From Clostridia bacterium (lineage in GTDB: Bacteria > Bacillota > Clostridia > Christensenellales > CAG-138), in the NCBI GenBank assembly GCA_017407205.1, contig JAFQXA010000007.1, positions 1-62,681 of the forward strand: a DNA stretch of 62,681 nucleotides. Direction: 5' to 3'. The notes beneath the pieces were generated by a model, which was not told the DNA's origin, did no database searches, and was given only the letters and a program-made list of their open reading frames with translations. This document shows, one piece after another, positions 23,341 through 31,764 of this stretch (the first letter of the stretch is position 1; the number at the start of each line of letters is the position of its first letter). Made by a program: the position numbers and the translations under genes.

Positions 23341-25098
23341 ATGCTTAGACTTTTAAATAATCTTAAAAAGCGCGAGATAGTGATGGCGGTAATTTGTCTG
23401 TCACTTGTTTTTGCACAGATATATGTTGATTTGTTGCTCCCCGAATACATGAGTGAGCTTACAACACTTATACAGACTCAGAACGATGATATAAGCCTCG
23501 TTTGGCTTACGGGGCTCAAGATGCTTGTTTGTACCGTTATAAGTGCTCTATTGTCTGTTGCCTGCGGATACCTTGCGGCGAGGGCGGCATCGGGATTTGG
23601 ATATAATCTGCGTTCAAAGCTCTTTAACCATGTAATGGATTTGGGACAGGAGGATATGCTCGGCTTTTCAGTACCAAGCCTTATCACCCGTACAACCAAT
23701 GATATCACCCAGGTGCAGATGGTTGTTGCAATGGGCTTGCAGATAATGGCGAAAGCACCCATGATGGCAATTTATGCAGTTACAAAAATAATAGGTAAAA
23801 ACTACGAGCTTTCGTTTGTTACCGCTTGCTTTGTTGTTGTGATCTGTGCATCGGTACTCTTTATAATGCTCAAGGTTATCCCCAAGGTAAGAATTGTGCA
23901 GAAGCTTGTTGATAAAATAAACGGTGTTGCAAGAGAAAACCTTACCGGAATAAATGTTGTTCATGCCTTTAATGCAGAGGACTATCAGAACGAAAAATTT
24001 GACCAAGTAAACACACGCATGATGAAAACACAACTTTTTAATCAGCGTATGTTTTCATTGATGCAGCCGATAATGCAGCTTGGCATGAATGGGCTTGCAC
24101 TCTCGATTTATTGGGTGGGCGCAGCTTTGATTGCATCCATTCCCGTGAGCATGGCTATGGACAGAATAGCCCTTTTCAGCGATGTTGTTGTATTCAGTAC
24201 ATATGCTACCCACGTTGTAATATCGTTCATGCTCCTTGTTATGATATTCATGATGCTGCCCCCTGCGCTCATTTCGGCAGAAAGAATAAATGCGGTTCTT
24301 GACAAAAAGTCAAAAGTACGCGAGGGCAGTACAACAGAGGGTAAGGAAGTTGGTACTGTTGAATTCAAGGGAGTTACTTTCCGTTACCCCGGCGCATCCG
24401 AGGATGAAATAATCGATGTAAGCTTCAAGGTAAACAAGGGTGAAACGCTTGCTGTAATCGGCGCAACGGGAAGCGGTAAAACAACACTTATAAACTTGAT
24501 TCCGAGGTTCTACGATGCGACAAGCGGTACTGTTTTGGTTGATGGTGTTGACGTTCGTGATTATACATTTAAAGCACTCTATGACAAAATCGGCTACGCT
24601 ACGCAAAAGGCGGTACTCTTTAACGACAGCATAAAGGAAAATGTATGCTTCGGTGAGCGAAAAGAGCCGTTTACGGAAGATGAGGTTGACGAGGCGTTGA
24701 GAACCGCACAGGCAAGCGAGTTTGTAGAAAAGCTTGAAGGCAAAAAAGAGTACAAAATTGCACAGGCAGGCAAGAATATATCCGGCGGACAGAAACAGCG
24801 CCTGTCCATTGCGCGTGCAATATTAAGAAAGCCCGAAATACTTATTTTTGATGACTCATTCTCTGCACTTGACTATAAGACCGATGCTGTATTACGTTCA
24901 ACGCTTGAAGAAGAATATGCCGATATAACAAAGATTATAGTAGCACAGCGAATAAGCACTATTCGCAATGCGGATAAAATTCTCGTTCTTGATGACGGAA
25001 GAATCGCTCAAATCGGCAAGCATGACGAGCTTATGAAAAACTGTGATGTATACAGAGAAATTGCTTTGTCACAGCTTTCAGAGCGCGAGCTCGCCTAA
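23341..25098 (+). CDS. ABC exporter half-transporter, degenerate ATPase site subunit
   Basis: A 585-aa type IV ABC exporter subunit: six membrane helices (about residues 10-310) and a C-terminal nucleotide-binding domain. The NBD has Walker A GATGSGKTT, Q-loop YATQKA, signature ISGGQKQ and Walker B ILIFDDSFS. The catalytic Glu after Walker B is Asp and the H-loop reads VAQRIST, with Gln for His. Both substitutions mark the non-hydrolytic half of heterodimeric exporters (BmrCD/TmrAB-like). The ATG at 23341 follows AGGAGG. Fourteen bases separate it from its partner. The substrate (drug, lipid or peptide) is unknown. Confidence 0.92.
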   Translation: MLRLLNNLKKREIVMAVICLSLVFAQIYVDLLLPEYMSELTTLIQTQNDDISLVWLTGLKMLVCTVISALLSVACGYLAARAASGFGYNLRSKLFNHVMDLGQEDMLGFSVPSLITRTTNDITQVQMVVAMGLQIMAKAPMMAIYAVTKIIGKNYELSFVTACFVVVICASVLFIMLKVIPKVRIVQKLVDKINGVARENLTGINVVHAFNAEDYQNEKFDQVNTRMMKTQLFNQRMFSLMQPIMQLGMNGLALSIYWVGAALIASIPVSMAMDRIALFSDVVVFSTYATHVVISFMLLVMIFMMLPPALISAERINAVLDKKSKVREGSTTEGKEVGTVEFKGVTFRYPGASEDEIIDVSFKVNKGETLAVIGATGSGKTTLINLIPRFYDATSGTVLVDGVDVRDYTFKALYDKIGYATQKAVLFNDSIKENVCFGERKEPFTEDEVDEALRTAQASEFVEKLEGKKEYKIAQAGKNISGGQKQRLSIARAILRKPEILIFDDSFSALDYKTDAVLRSTLEEEYADITKIIVAQRISTIRNADKILVLDDGRIAQIGKHDELMKNCDVYREIALSQLSERELA

Positions 25099-25112
25099 AG
25101 GGGGAACAGAAC

Positions 25113-26906
25113 ATGAACATGATGAGAAAAAAAGGTATCCCCATGATGACGGAAAAAAGCCCGGGGCTCATTCCTGCCATAAAGAAAGTGTCGAAATATC
25201 TTGAAAAGAATGCACTTTTGATAATATTGGCACTCGTGCTGTCGGCACTTGCTACAATACTTACTATAATAGGTCCCGATAAGATAGGCGAGATGACAAA
25301 TATTATAGCGGAAGGCTTGACGAGCGAGATTGATATGCAGGCTATAGCAAAGGTCGGTCTTACGCTCGTTGCAATGTACGGCGCAAGTGCTCTGTTTAAT
25401 TTTGTTCAGCACTTTATCATGGCAACTGTTACACTCAAAATATCAAAGCGTATGCGTGGCGAACTGTCTGAAAAGATAAATAAAGTTCCGCTTGAGTATT
25501 TCCACCTCAATTCACACGGCGATATATTAAGTCGTATGACAAACGATGTTTCAACACTCCAGCAGGGGCTTTCAAACAGTCTGCCCACCATTGTAAGCGC
25601 ACTTGCACAGTTTTTGGGCTGTCTTTTGATGATGTTTATTGAACAGTGGCGTCTTGCTTTTTGCATACTTGGTGTAACATTTGTCGGGCTTATAATAATG
25701 CTTGCTATAATGAAAAACTCACAGAAGTATTTTATTGCACAGCAGGAAAACTTGGGCAATGTTAACGGCTTTATTGAAGAAATGTATACAGGGCATGAGG
25801 TAGTACGTATTTCAAACGCAGGAAGGGGCTTGAAAGCACGCTTTCTGGAGCTCAATACAAAGCTTTACGACTCGGCATGGCGTTCGCAGTTCATATCGGG
25901 TGCTATGCAGCCTGTAATGCACGTTGTGGGCAACGTCGGCTATGTTCTGGTTTGCGTTATCGGTTCATTGCTTGCGATGTCAGGCGTTATCAAGTTCGGT
26001 ACAATAATTGCCTTCATACTCTATGTACGCCTGTTTACAGGTCCCTTGACGCAGATTGCACAGGGCATGACAAATATGCAGGTTGCAGCTGCTTCGGCAC
26101 ACAGAGTGTTTGATTTCCTCGATGCAGACGAGCTTGAAGACGAAAGTCACAAGACTAAGACGATCAGCAATGTAAAGGGCAATGTTGAGTTTAAAAATGT
26201 CAAGTTCTCATACCCGAATAATAAGGATAAAATAATAATCAAGAACTTCTCTGCAAGCGTAAAGGCAGGGCAGAAGGTAGCAATCGTAGGCCCCACCGGT
26301 GCAGGTAAAACTACAATGGTAAATCTTCTTATGCGTTTTTATGAGATAAATGACGGCAAGATTACAATTGACGGTGTTGATATAAAGGACATCAGGCGTG
26401 AAAATCTGCACGAGATTTTTGCAATGGTTTTACAGGATACATGGCTCTTTGAAGGAACAGTAAGGGAAAACCTTGTATATAACCTTGAAAATGTAACCGA
26501 TGAAATGCTCGTTAAGGTTTGCCGTGTGTGCGGTGTTTACAGGTTTATAAAGTCACTCCCGAACGGCTTTGATACTGTTTTGTCCGAAAGCACGACCATC
26601 TCATCAGGTCAGAAACAGCTTCTTACAATAGCACGTGCGATGCTCCAGAACAGCCCCATGCTCATACTTGACGAAGCAACCTCGTCGGTCGATACAAGAA
26701 CAGAGGCGATAATTCAAAGAGCAATGGACGAACTTACAAAGGACAGAACAAGCTTTGTTATAGCACACAGACTCTCAACCATCAAGAATGCAGACCTCAT
26801 TTTGGTCATGAAGGATGGCGACGTTATCGAAACAGGTAACCACGAAGCACTCATGCAAAAGGGTGGCTTCTACGCAGAACTTTATAACAGCCAGTTTGCG
26901 CAGTGA
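25113..26906 (+). CDS. ABC exporter half-transporter, catalytic subunit
   Basis: A 597-aa partner of the upstream ABC gene with the same exporter layout (six helices, about residues 30-340, then the NBD). Walker A is GPTGAGKTT, Walker B MLILDEATSS with the catalytic Glu, and the H-loop VIAHRLST is intact. Its own signature is ISSGQKQ, slightly off consensus. In heterodimers of this type one composite site uses this NBD's catalytic residues with the partner's intact signature, while the other is degenerate, which fits the two genes exactly. The ATG at 25113 follows GGGGGAA. Confidence 0.93.
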   Translation: MNMMRKKGIPMMTEKSPGLIPAIKKVSKYLEKNALLIILALVLSALATILTIIGPDKIGEMTNIIAEGLTSEIDMQAIAKVGLTLVAMYGASALFNFVQHFIMATVTLKISKRMRGELSEKINKVPLEYFHLNSHGDILSRMTNDVSTLQQGLSNSLPTIVSALAQFLGCLLMMFIEQWRLAFCILGVTFVGLIIMLAIMKNSQKYFIAQQENLGNVNGFIEEMYTGHEVVRISNAGRGLKARFLELNTKLYDSAWRSQFISGAMQPVMHVVGNVGYVLVCVIGSLLAMSGVIKFGTIIAFILYVRLFTGPLTQIAQGMTNMQVAAASAHRVFDFLDADELEDESHKTKTISNVKGNVEFKNVKFSYPNNKDKIIIKNFSASVKAGQKVAIVGPTGAGKTTMVNLLMRFYEINDGKITIDGVDIKDIRRENLHEIFAMVLQDTWLFEGTVRENLVYNLENVTDEMLVKVCRVCGVYRFIKSLPNGFDTVLSESTTISSGQKQLLTIARAMLQNSPMLILDEATSSVDTRTEAIIQRAMDELTKDRTSFVIAHRLSTIKNADLILVMKDGDVIETGNHEALMQKGGFYAELYNSQFAQ

Positions 26907-26911
26907 TTTTT

Positions 26912-26932
26912 CATGGGGACGCTGTCCCCATG
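26912..26932 (+). terminator. Hairpin after the ABC exporter genes
   Basis: CATGGGGAC-GCT-GTCCCCATG, a perfect 9-bp stem, 6 bases after the stop codon. No T-run follows directly. It may be a terminator or an intergenic palindromic repeat; a GC-rich segment resembling the repeats at 30077 and 36648 follows it. Confidence 0.5.
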
Positions 26933-27091
26933 CCTCTGCCGACTTTTTGAAAAAAGCCGGCAAAAACAAGCAGGGGGGAAGAACTATAACAAACATCGGT
27001 GCTTCTACCTCCTTTGTGTAAAGGGATGTGGCATTTTCGTCAGAAAATGACGGATGTATTGTTATAAAAGCGTACATTAGCAGGAGAAGAT

Positions 27092-28264
27092 ATGATTACC
27101 AGTTTTGAAAGTAATACAATGAAAGCTTTTCAAGTGAAGCGTGGTTTGGCGGAACGCTCTAATAATATAGTTCAATCTTTTATAAATAATATATCGTTTC
27201 CGAAAACATTGGATGAATTATATTGGTTTGCTGAAGAACATGGATGCTACCCTGTAGAAGATATTTTGCAAGAAGCTGAAACGGTGTGGACTTCGCCAAG
27301 GTGGGCGAAAATTGGTGACATTGTTTTCTTTATGCATTCAAAAACGGCAAAAAGTACAATAACAAAGTTAAGAACACAACTTTACAACGAGAGAGATAAT
27401 ATTTCCAAAGAAAAGTTTAAGACTCTTATAGACTGGATAAACAGAGGTTTGGGACTGTATAAATTATATGGAGGAAAAATCTTTGCAATAGGTGAGGTTA
27501 TCGGTGCACCACAATATATATCGGATTTTGATGAAGATTACGAGGAAACAACTTTTTATCACTGGGGGTCAAGGATATATGCCGAAATAGAGGTATCGCT
27601 TTTAGATACGCCGATAGATATTTCAGAATATAATGATTTTATATTGGTATCAAGGCAAAGCGGAATTACACCGGTTTTTGGCAAGGAATTTATTCAGCTA
27701 AAAGAGCTGATCTGTTCGAAAAATGACGTCCCACAATATTTTATGGAAAGTGAGGCAACGCCTCTGCCGTTGACTAAAATAAACAGCGAGAATTGGCTTG
27801 GAATTACGGAAGAATATCGCAGAAGTTTTATGCTTGAAGCACAGTTCAGGAGCTATTATGTTGATTATTTGCTCCGTGCAATAAGTGACAGGAAAACCAT
27901 ATATAAGGAATGTCGCTGTGTAAAACAAGACAGTCCAAATACATTTGCCGATAATGTAATCTACATAAACGGAAAGTATCTCCCTGTTGAAGTTAAATTA
28001 TCAATAAAAACAGAGGCAAATATAAAAACTCAAGTAGAAAATTATTGTAACACGGATGAAATTTATATAGATTCAAAACGCAATGTAAAGATAACACCCA
28101 GTCAAGTTTACAATAGAAATGTTATGATTATTGACACAGACAATATTTATATTTTTGATTCGGATGCTTGCGAATTAAGGCATATACTTTGTTTGAATGA
28201 TTTAACAACAGATTCGGACTTAAAAAAACTAAAAAGTGCGCTCATCAATGCACTTGCGATATGA
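27092..28264 (+). CDS. Putative PD-(D/E)XK nuclease with EVE/PUA-like region
   Basis: A 390-aa protein I do not recognise as a named family. Residues about 70-155 (KIGDIVFFMHSKTAKSTITK, then LYGGKIFAIGEVIGAP) recall EVE/PUA-type modules that bind modified bases. The C-terminal region has FADNVIYINGKYLPVEVKLS (about 293-312), matching the D...ExK pattern of PD-(D/E)XK nucleases, then a helix and a strand (NVMIIDTDNIYIFD). If both readings hold, this would be a type IV-like restriction enzyme. The ATG at 27092 follows AGGAGAAG. Its base composition is more AT-rich than that of the ABC genes before it. A remnant of a methyltransferase overlaps its stop. Confidence 0.6.
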   Translation: MITSFESNTMKAFQVKRGLAERSNNIVQSFINNISFPKTLDELYWFAEEHGCYPVEDILQEAETVWTSPRWAKIGDIVFFMHSKTAKSTITKLRTQLYNERDNISKEKFKTLIDWINRGLGLYKLYGGKIFAIGEVIGAPQYISDFDEDYEETTFYHWGSRIYAEIEVSLLDTPIDISEYNDFILVSRQSGITPVFGKEFIQLKELICSKNDVPQYFMESEATPLPLTKINSENWLGITEEYRRSFMLEAQFRSYYVDYLLRAISDRKTIYKECRCVKQDSPNTFADNVIYINGKYLPVEVKLSIKTEANIKTQVENYCNTDEIYIDSKRNVKITPSQVYNRNVMIIDTDNIYIFDSDACELRHILCLNDLTTDSDLKKLKSALINALAI

Positions 28265-28422
28265 AAAGTAAGCTTAAATGGTTTAACTTTGTATTACAGG
28301 CACACCAAACAAACAACAGGGCGGTTATGCAAGCCTACGGCTTTTGGGGCAAGCTCAATACCGAATCCGCATGCGTAGCAGAACTTATGAAGATGTATCA
28401 GGAATTAGTAGGGGATAAATGA
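28261..28422 (+). pseudogene. C-terminal remnant of a YeeA/MmeI-like DNA methyltransferase
   Basis: A 53-aa frame beginning at an ATG that overlaps the preceding stop. Its last 42 residues (QAHQTNNRAVMQAYGF, then ESACVAELMKMYQELVGDK) look like the extreme C-terminus of large N6-adenine DNA methyltransferases of the YeeA/type IIL family (typically ...KAHQxNDxAVMxAYGF...ExECVAxLFxMYQxL). The body of such an enzyme (about 800-900 residues) is missing. The tail is therefore probably the scar of a deleted restriction-modification gene. A 22-codon frame (28422-28490) follows and has no clear meaning. Confidence 0.6.
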
Positions 28423-28477
28423 TGACTGATAAAGTTTTATTAAATATTCTCAAAAAATTCACGGGATGGAAAGAAAA

Positions 28478-29437
28478 ATGGAGAAAAGCGTAGAATACAT
28501 AGAAGTTGTTGAAAAAATAATAGGACAAAATATCTCGTATTTGTACCGGCTACCTAAAGTAATAAAAAACATTTATCATTATACAAATCTTGAAGGTTTA
28601 AATGGAATAATCAGCAACGATTCTTTCTTTTTCACGAATAGTACGTCGTTAAATGATAGAAGCGAGGGGAAAGAAATATTTGATATCATAGACGATGTTT
28701 TAAAAAACATCAACATTTCGAATTTATTAGATTGTGAACTTAAAAATCTTACATGGGAGTCTTTGATTCATAGTTCTAAATTGAATTTTTATGTTTTGTC
28801 TTTATGCAAAGATCGTGACAACTTAACAATGTGGAATTATTATACTAAAAACAATAAAAGCTTAGGTGCTAATTTAGGTCTTGACCTAAAAGAACTAATT
28901 GAAAAGTTTATATATTATTTAGATGATCAAATTCCTGTTCGTTCCGACAATTTAAAGTGGTGGCACACATACGGATCTGTGATATATGACGATGAAGAAA
29001 AATATAGAATTATAAAGAACATAGTGGAAGCAACAGATGCAGAATTAAAAGCAGGGTTTAAAGAAGAAGTTTTGCCTATATTTCTATCTATACTTCGTGT
29101 ACTTTCAATTTTCTTTAAAAATCATTATTTCGAGATTGAGAATGAGTTTCGGTTTGTAATAGCTTTATCGACTGAACAATTAGATTCTTATATTGCAAAA
29201 ACAAGCAAAGCAGACGAGAAAATATTATATAAGTTCCGCAGTTCAAATGGATGTATTCAGCCGTACCTGAATGTTCCTCTCTTGAAAAAGTGGAAGTATC
29301 CTCATATAAAAACACTAAAAGAGGTTATTTTATCTCCAACATTTGATGAAGATTCAATATATGGTGTGCGAGAATTATTGGATTATAATGAGTATGATAT
29401 GACAGAGATAAAAAAATCTCAAATACCATTGAGATGA
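28478..29437 (+). CDS. DUF2971 family protein
   Basis: A 319-aa protein with the DUF2971 signature near the N-terminus: IYHYTNLEGLNGIISNDSFF, then TNSTSLNDRSEG. Further conserved parts are LSLCKDRDNLTMWNYYTKNN (about residues 100-120) and YFEIENEFRFVIAL (about 215). DUF2971 proteins are common in defence-rich and accessory islands; the family resembles ADP-ribosyltransferase-like folds in some predictions, but the activity is not established. The start is ambiguous: ATG 28478 or in-frame ATG 28466; neither has a strong ribosome site. Strongly AT-rich, like its neighbours, and likely acquired horizontally. Confidence 0.75.
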   Translation: MEKSVEYIEVVEKIIGQNISYLYRLPKVIKNIYHYTNLEGLNGIISNDSFFFTNSTSLNDRSEGKEIFDIIDDVLKNINISNLLDCELKNLTWESLIHSSKLNFYVLSLCKDRDNLTMWNYYTKNNKSLGANLGLDLKELIEKFIYYLDDQIPVRSDNLKWWHTYGSVIYDDEEKYRIIKNIVEATDAELKAGFKEEVLPIFLSILRVLSIFFKNHYFEIENEFRFVIALSTEQLDSYIAKTSKADEKILYKFRSSNGCIQPYLNVPLLKKWKYPHIKTLKEVILSPTFDEDSIYGVRELLDYNEYDMTEIKKSQIPLR

Positions 29438-29525
29438 TAAAATAATATGATGAGAAATTTCCATGATACACTCTATAGTCGGATAAAAAACAAGCCTTTT
29501 GGCTTCAATGGGAGGTAACGGTGCT

Positions 29526-29978
29526 GTGTTAAAGTATAGTCGCAAATTTCTGATGATATTATTAAATGTCGTGGCTGTTGTTTCGTTTGTCAATGTACTT
29601 ATAATGTATTGGTTCCCAATCAAGATGGATTTGAGTTCTTTTTCTGCTGTGCGAATTATGTTTCTTGCTTTGATAGAAAAGCGATACTATCTGATTTTGT
29701 TTAGTTTGCTAATCTGTGCATTGTTGCTTTTGACGGCAGTTTCTGTCCGAAAACAACACATTTTGCTTCCGATACTGTCCGTTGCATATCTTATGTATGA
29801 TTTTATTGTGGTGATGTTGTTGTTACTCAACGGTTTAAGCGACGGATACTGGAAAACATATATTATTCAAGCCTTAGTTGTACTTGCCTTGATCGTTCTT
29901 TTATGTATGTACCTTTTCTGTCAATATAAATTCCATAAGACAAGAAAAAATGATGTCGCAAAGCTTAATGAGGAATGA
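29526..29978 (+). CDS. Small four-helix membrane protein
   Basis: A 150-aa integral membrane protein with about four helices (FLMILLNVVAVVSFVNVLIM, YLILFSLLICALLLLTAVSV, ILLPILSVAYLMYDFIVVML, IIQALVVLALIVLLCMYLFC) and a basic, Lys-rich C-terminus. No family is recognised. I chose GTG 29526 because GGAGG lies 10 bases upstream; an in-frame TTG at 29499 would place that site inside the gene. It is the last gene of the accessory islet. Confidence 0.6.
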   Translation: MLKYSRKFLMILLNVVAVVSFVNVLIMYWFPIKMDLSSFSAVRIMFLALIEKRYYLILFSLLICALLLLTAVSVRKQHILLPILSVAYLMYDFIVVMLLLLNGLSDGYWKTYIIQALVVLALIVLLCMYLFCQYKFHKTRKNDVAKLNEE

Positions 29979-30028
29979 TGTCGCGTGCCGCTAATGATGT
30001 ATGCCCTTTTAAGGGCAAATGAACGAAA

Positions 30029-30070
30029 ATTCACCCACAGCCATGCTTGGCGGTGGGTGAATATGTTTTT
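30029..30070 (+). terminator. Terminator after the small membrane protein gene
   Basis: ATTCACCCAC (30029-30038) pairs with GTGGGTGAAT (30053-30062), followed by ATGTTTTTATT. An upstream mini-hairpin GCCC-tttta-GGGC lies at about 30004-30016. Confidence 0.7.
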
Positions 30071-30076
30071 ATTCTG

Positions 30077-30128
30077 TTTGTTTTCCGTCGCTTTTTCAAA
30101 AGCGACCGGGGTGCAGGGGCGGAGCCTC
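30077..30128. repeat. Palindromic intergenic repeat, copy 1
   Basis: Contains GTCGCTTTTTCAAAAGCGAC flanked by TTGTTTTCC and CGGGGTGCAGGGGCGGAGCC. An inverted copy is at 36648-36705 and degenerate pieces are at 26930-26985 and 43144-43172. It lies 8 bases from the stop of the YhgE-like gene, between converging genes. Confidence 0.7.
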
Positions 30129-30135
30129 GCAAATA

Positions 30136-31764
30136 TCATCCGTTGAACAGGCCGAAGATGTCGAGGATACGCTCCCAGAGATTGGAGGGCTGGGGCTGAA
30201 TCTGCTCGGGGGCTGTTTCGACGGGGGCTTTTATGCTTCCTGTCTTGAGCACGAACTGAACGGCGGAGACATTATCGTTTGTTTTTGCTGTGAAAGAGGT
30301 GGGAACGAAGTCCTCGCCTGCAAGCTCACGGAGCATGGTTGAGATAGTGTTTTCAACCTCGCCATCGATACCGCTCGTGCCGTCACGCAAGAGCCCAATA
30401 CCCTCGCGAAGCTGTGTTGCACCTGTTGATAGGGCTTTGCCACCATCGTCGAGCAATATTATACCGTCTGCAAACTCGTTGATTCCTACACTCAATTCAC
30501 GCATACCGTCTGAAAGCTGTGATGCGCCTGTGTTGAGCTCTTTGACAGCGCCTGTCAATTCCTTTGCACCTTTTACAATATCGTCGCTGTTTGCGTTTAA
30601 GTTATTGAGAACAAGGTCAACCGATGTGAGCATTGCAAGCATGTCTGAAAGCTCGGTCTTGCCGGTTGAAGAAATGAGACCTTCAAGTACACGCTTATAG
30701 TTTTTCCATGTGAGAGTGGGGGCGGAAGAACCGCAAATGTCTTTGAGGCGCTTGTTTGCATCAAGAAGTATTGCAGCGCCTATCTTGTCAAGCCCCTCCT
30801 CAATATCGGAGCTTGAGCCGACCATTGAGTTTACGGTTTCTGTTATCTTATCAACTTCTGTAGCGAGTGTCTTTATTCCTTTTGCAAGCTCGTCCATACC
30901 CTTGGTGAGCTGTGAAGCACCCGATAAGAGCCTCGATGAGTTCTTGCGGAGCGTGTTAAGACCTTTGCTTAGCTCTTTTGCACCGTTTTCAAGCTGCACT
31001 GCACCGTCATAAAGCTCATTAACGCCCGATGCCAATGCACCAAACTGTGATGAGAACTGGGACGAGTCTATAAGACCGCTGTCAAGTGCAAGCTTAAAGC
31101 TTACGCCGTTTATTGAAATACTGTCCATCGCAAAGTTGACAACATCGGCAGTTATTGAAATATCGCCATCTGTGCCGGGAAGCACCATTATCGTGAGAAG
31201 CTTGTCTTTGCCGACGTTTGCAAAGGTTGCTTGCTTACAGGTGATGTCTGCACAACGCTCGGTGCTCAATGTTACAGACATCTGGAGCATATACTTTTCA
31301 AAGAACGAGGGATCCGTCTTTTCGTTGCGAGTAGTCTTTATCTTGATTTCAAGCTGACCCGTTGCACCGCCGAGGGCTTCGGCGTTTATCTGTTCACCGT
31401 TTAAAAAGTAGGAAATATCAATATTCCATGGAAGATCCAAAGACTTGGGATAGCCCTGATAATAAAATCTGCCGAGAGTTGAGGGATTCAGAACGATTTT
31501 TGCACCGTTGAGCTTTATGGGCTCGGTATCTGTCAGGTTCAATACTTCGGTGTAGTGCCCGTAGTCAAGCAAAAGCCCTGTTTTTATTACATTGAGAATA
31601 TTTACAATATAAACCTTTTCAACCTCGCCTGAGTTTGTGAGGTTGGCATAAACAACTTCCTCCTTGCTGTTTGCTTCACCAAGAGCAAGGGTAAGCGAAA
31701 CGGATTGAAGAAGCAGTAAGAGTGCAAGTATTATCGGGACTGTTTTTTTAATTGCTTTTTTCAC
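30136..31764 (-). CDS. Secreted YhgE-like coiled-coil protein, partner of the MMPL transporter
   Basis: A 542-aa exported protein. The signal peptide is followed by a beta-rich N-terminal domain (about residues 30-240). Then comes a long helical region with repeated LxxGxxxLxxG heptad-like units typical of YhgE/Pip proteins (SGVNELYDGAVQLENGAKEL, LSGASQLTKGMDELAKGIKT, ELNTGASQLSDGMRELSVGI). The C-terminal 60 residues are Pro-rich. It starts at GTG 31764, with GGAG 8 bases upstream, and overlaps the transporter gene by 17 bases. The pairing suggests a periplasm-side or wall-side tether or adaptor of the transporter. Such pairs occur in Clostridia, but the cargo is unknown. Confidence 0.78.
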   Translation of the reverse strand: MKKAIKKTVPIILALLLLLQSVSLTLALGEANSKEEVVYANLTNSGEVEKVYIVNILNVIKTGLLLDYGHYTEVLNLTDTEPIKLNGAKIVLNPSTLGRFYYQGYPKSLDLPWNIDISYFLNGEQINAEALGGATGQLEIKIKTTRNEKTDPSFFEKYMLQMSVTLSTERCADITCKQATFANVGKDKLLTIMVLPGTDGDISITADVVNFAMDSISINGVSFKLALDSGLIDSSQFSSQFGALASGVNELYDGAVQLENGAKELSKGLNTLRKNSSRLLSGASQLTKGMDELAKGIKTLATEVDKITETVNSMVGSSSDIEEGLDKIGAAILLDANKRLKDICGSSAPTLTWKNYKRVLEGLISSTGKTELSDMLAMLTSVDLVLNNLNANSDDIVKGAKELTGAVKELNTGASQLSDGMRELSVGINEFADGIILLDDGGKALSTGATQLREGIGLLRDGTSGIDGEVENTISTMLRELAGEDFVPTSFTAKTNDNVSAVQFVLKTGSIKAPVETAPEQIQPQPSNLWERILDIFGLFNG

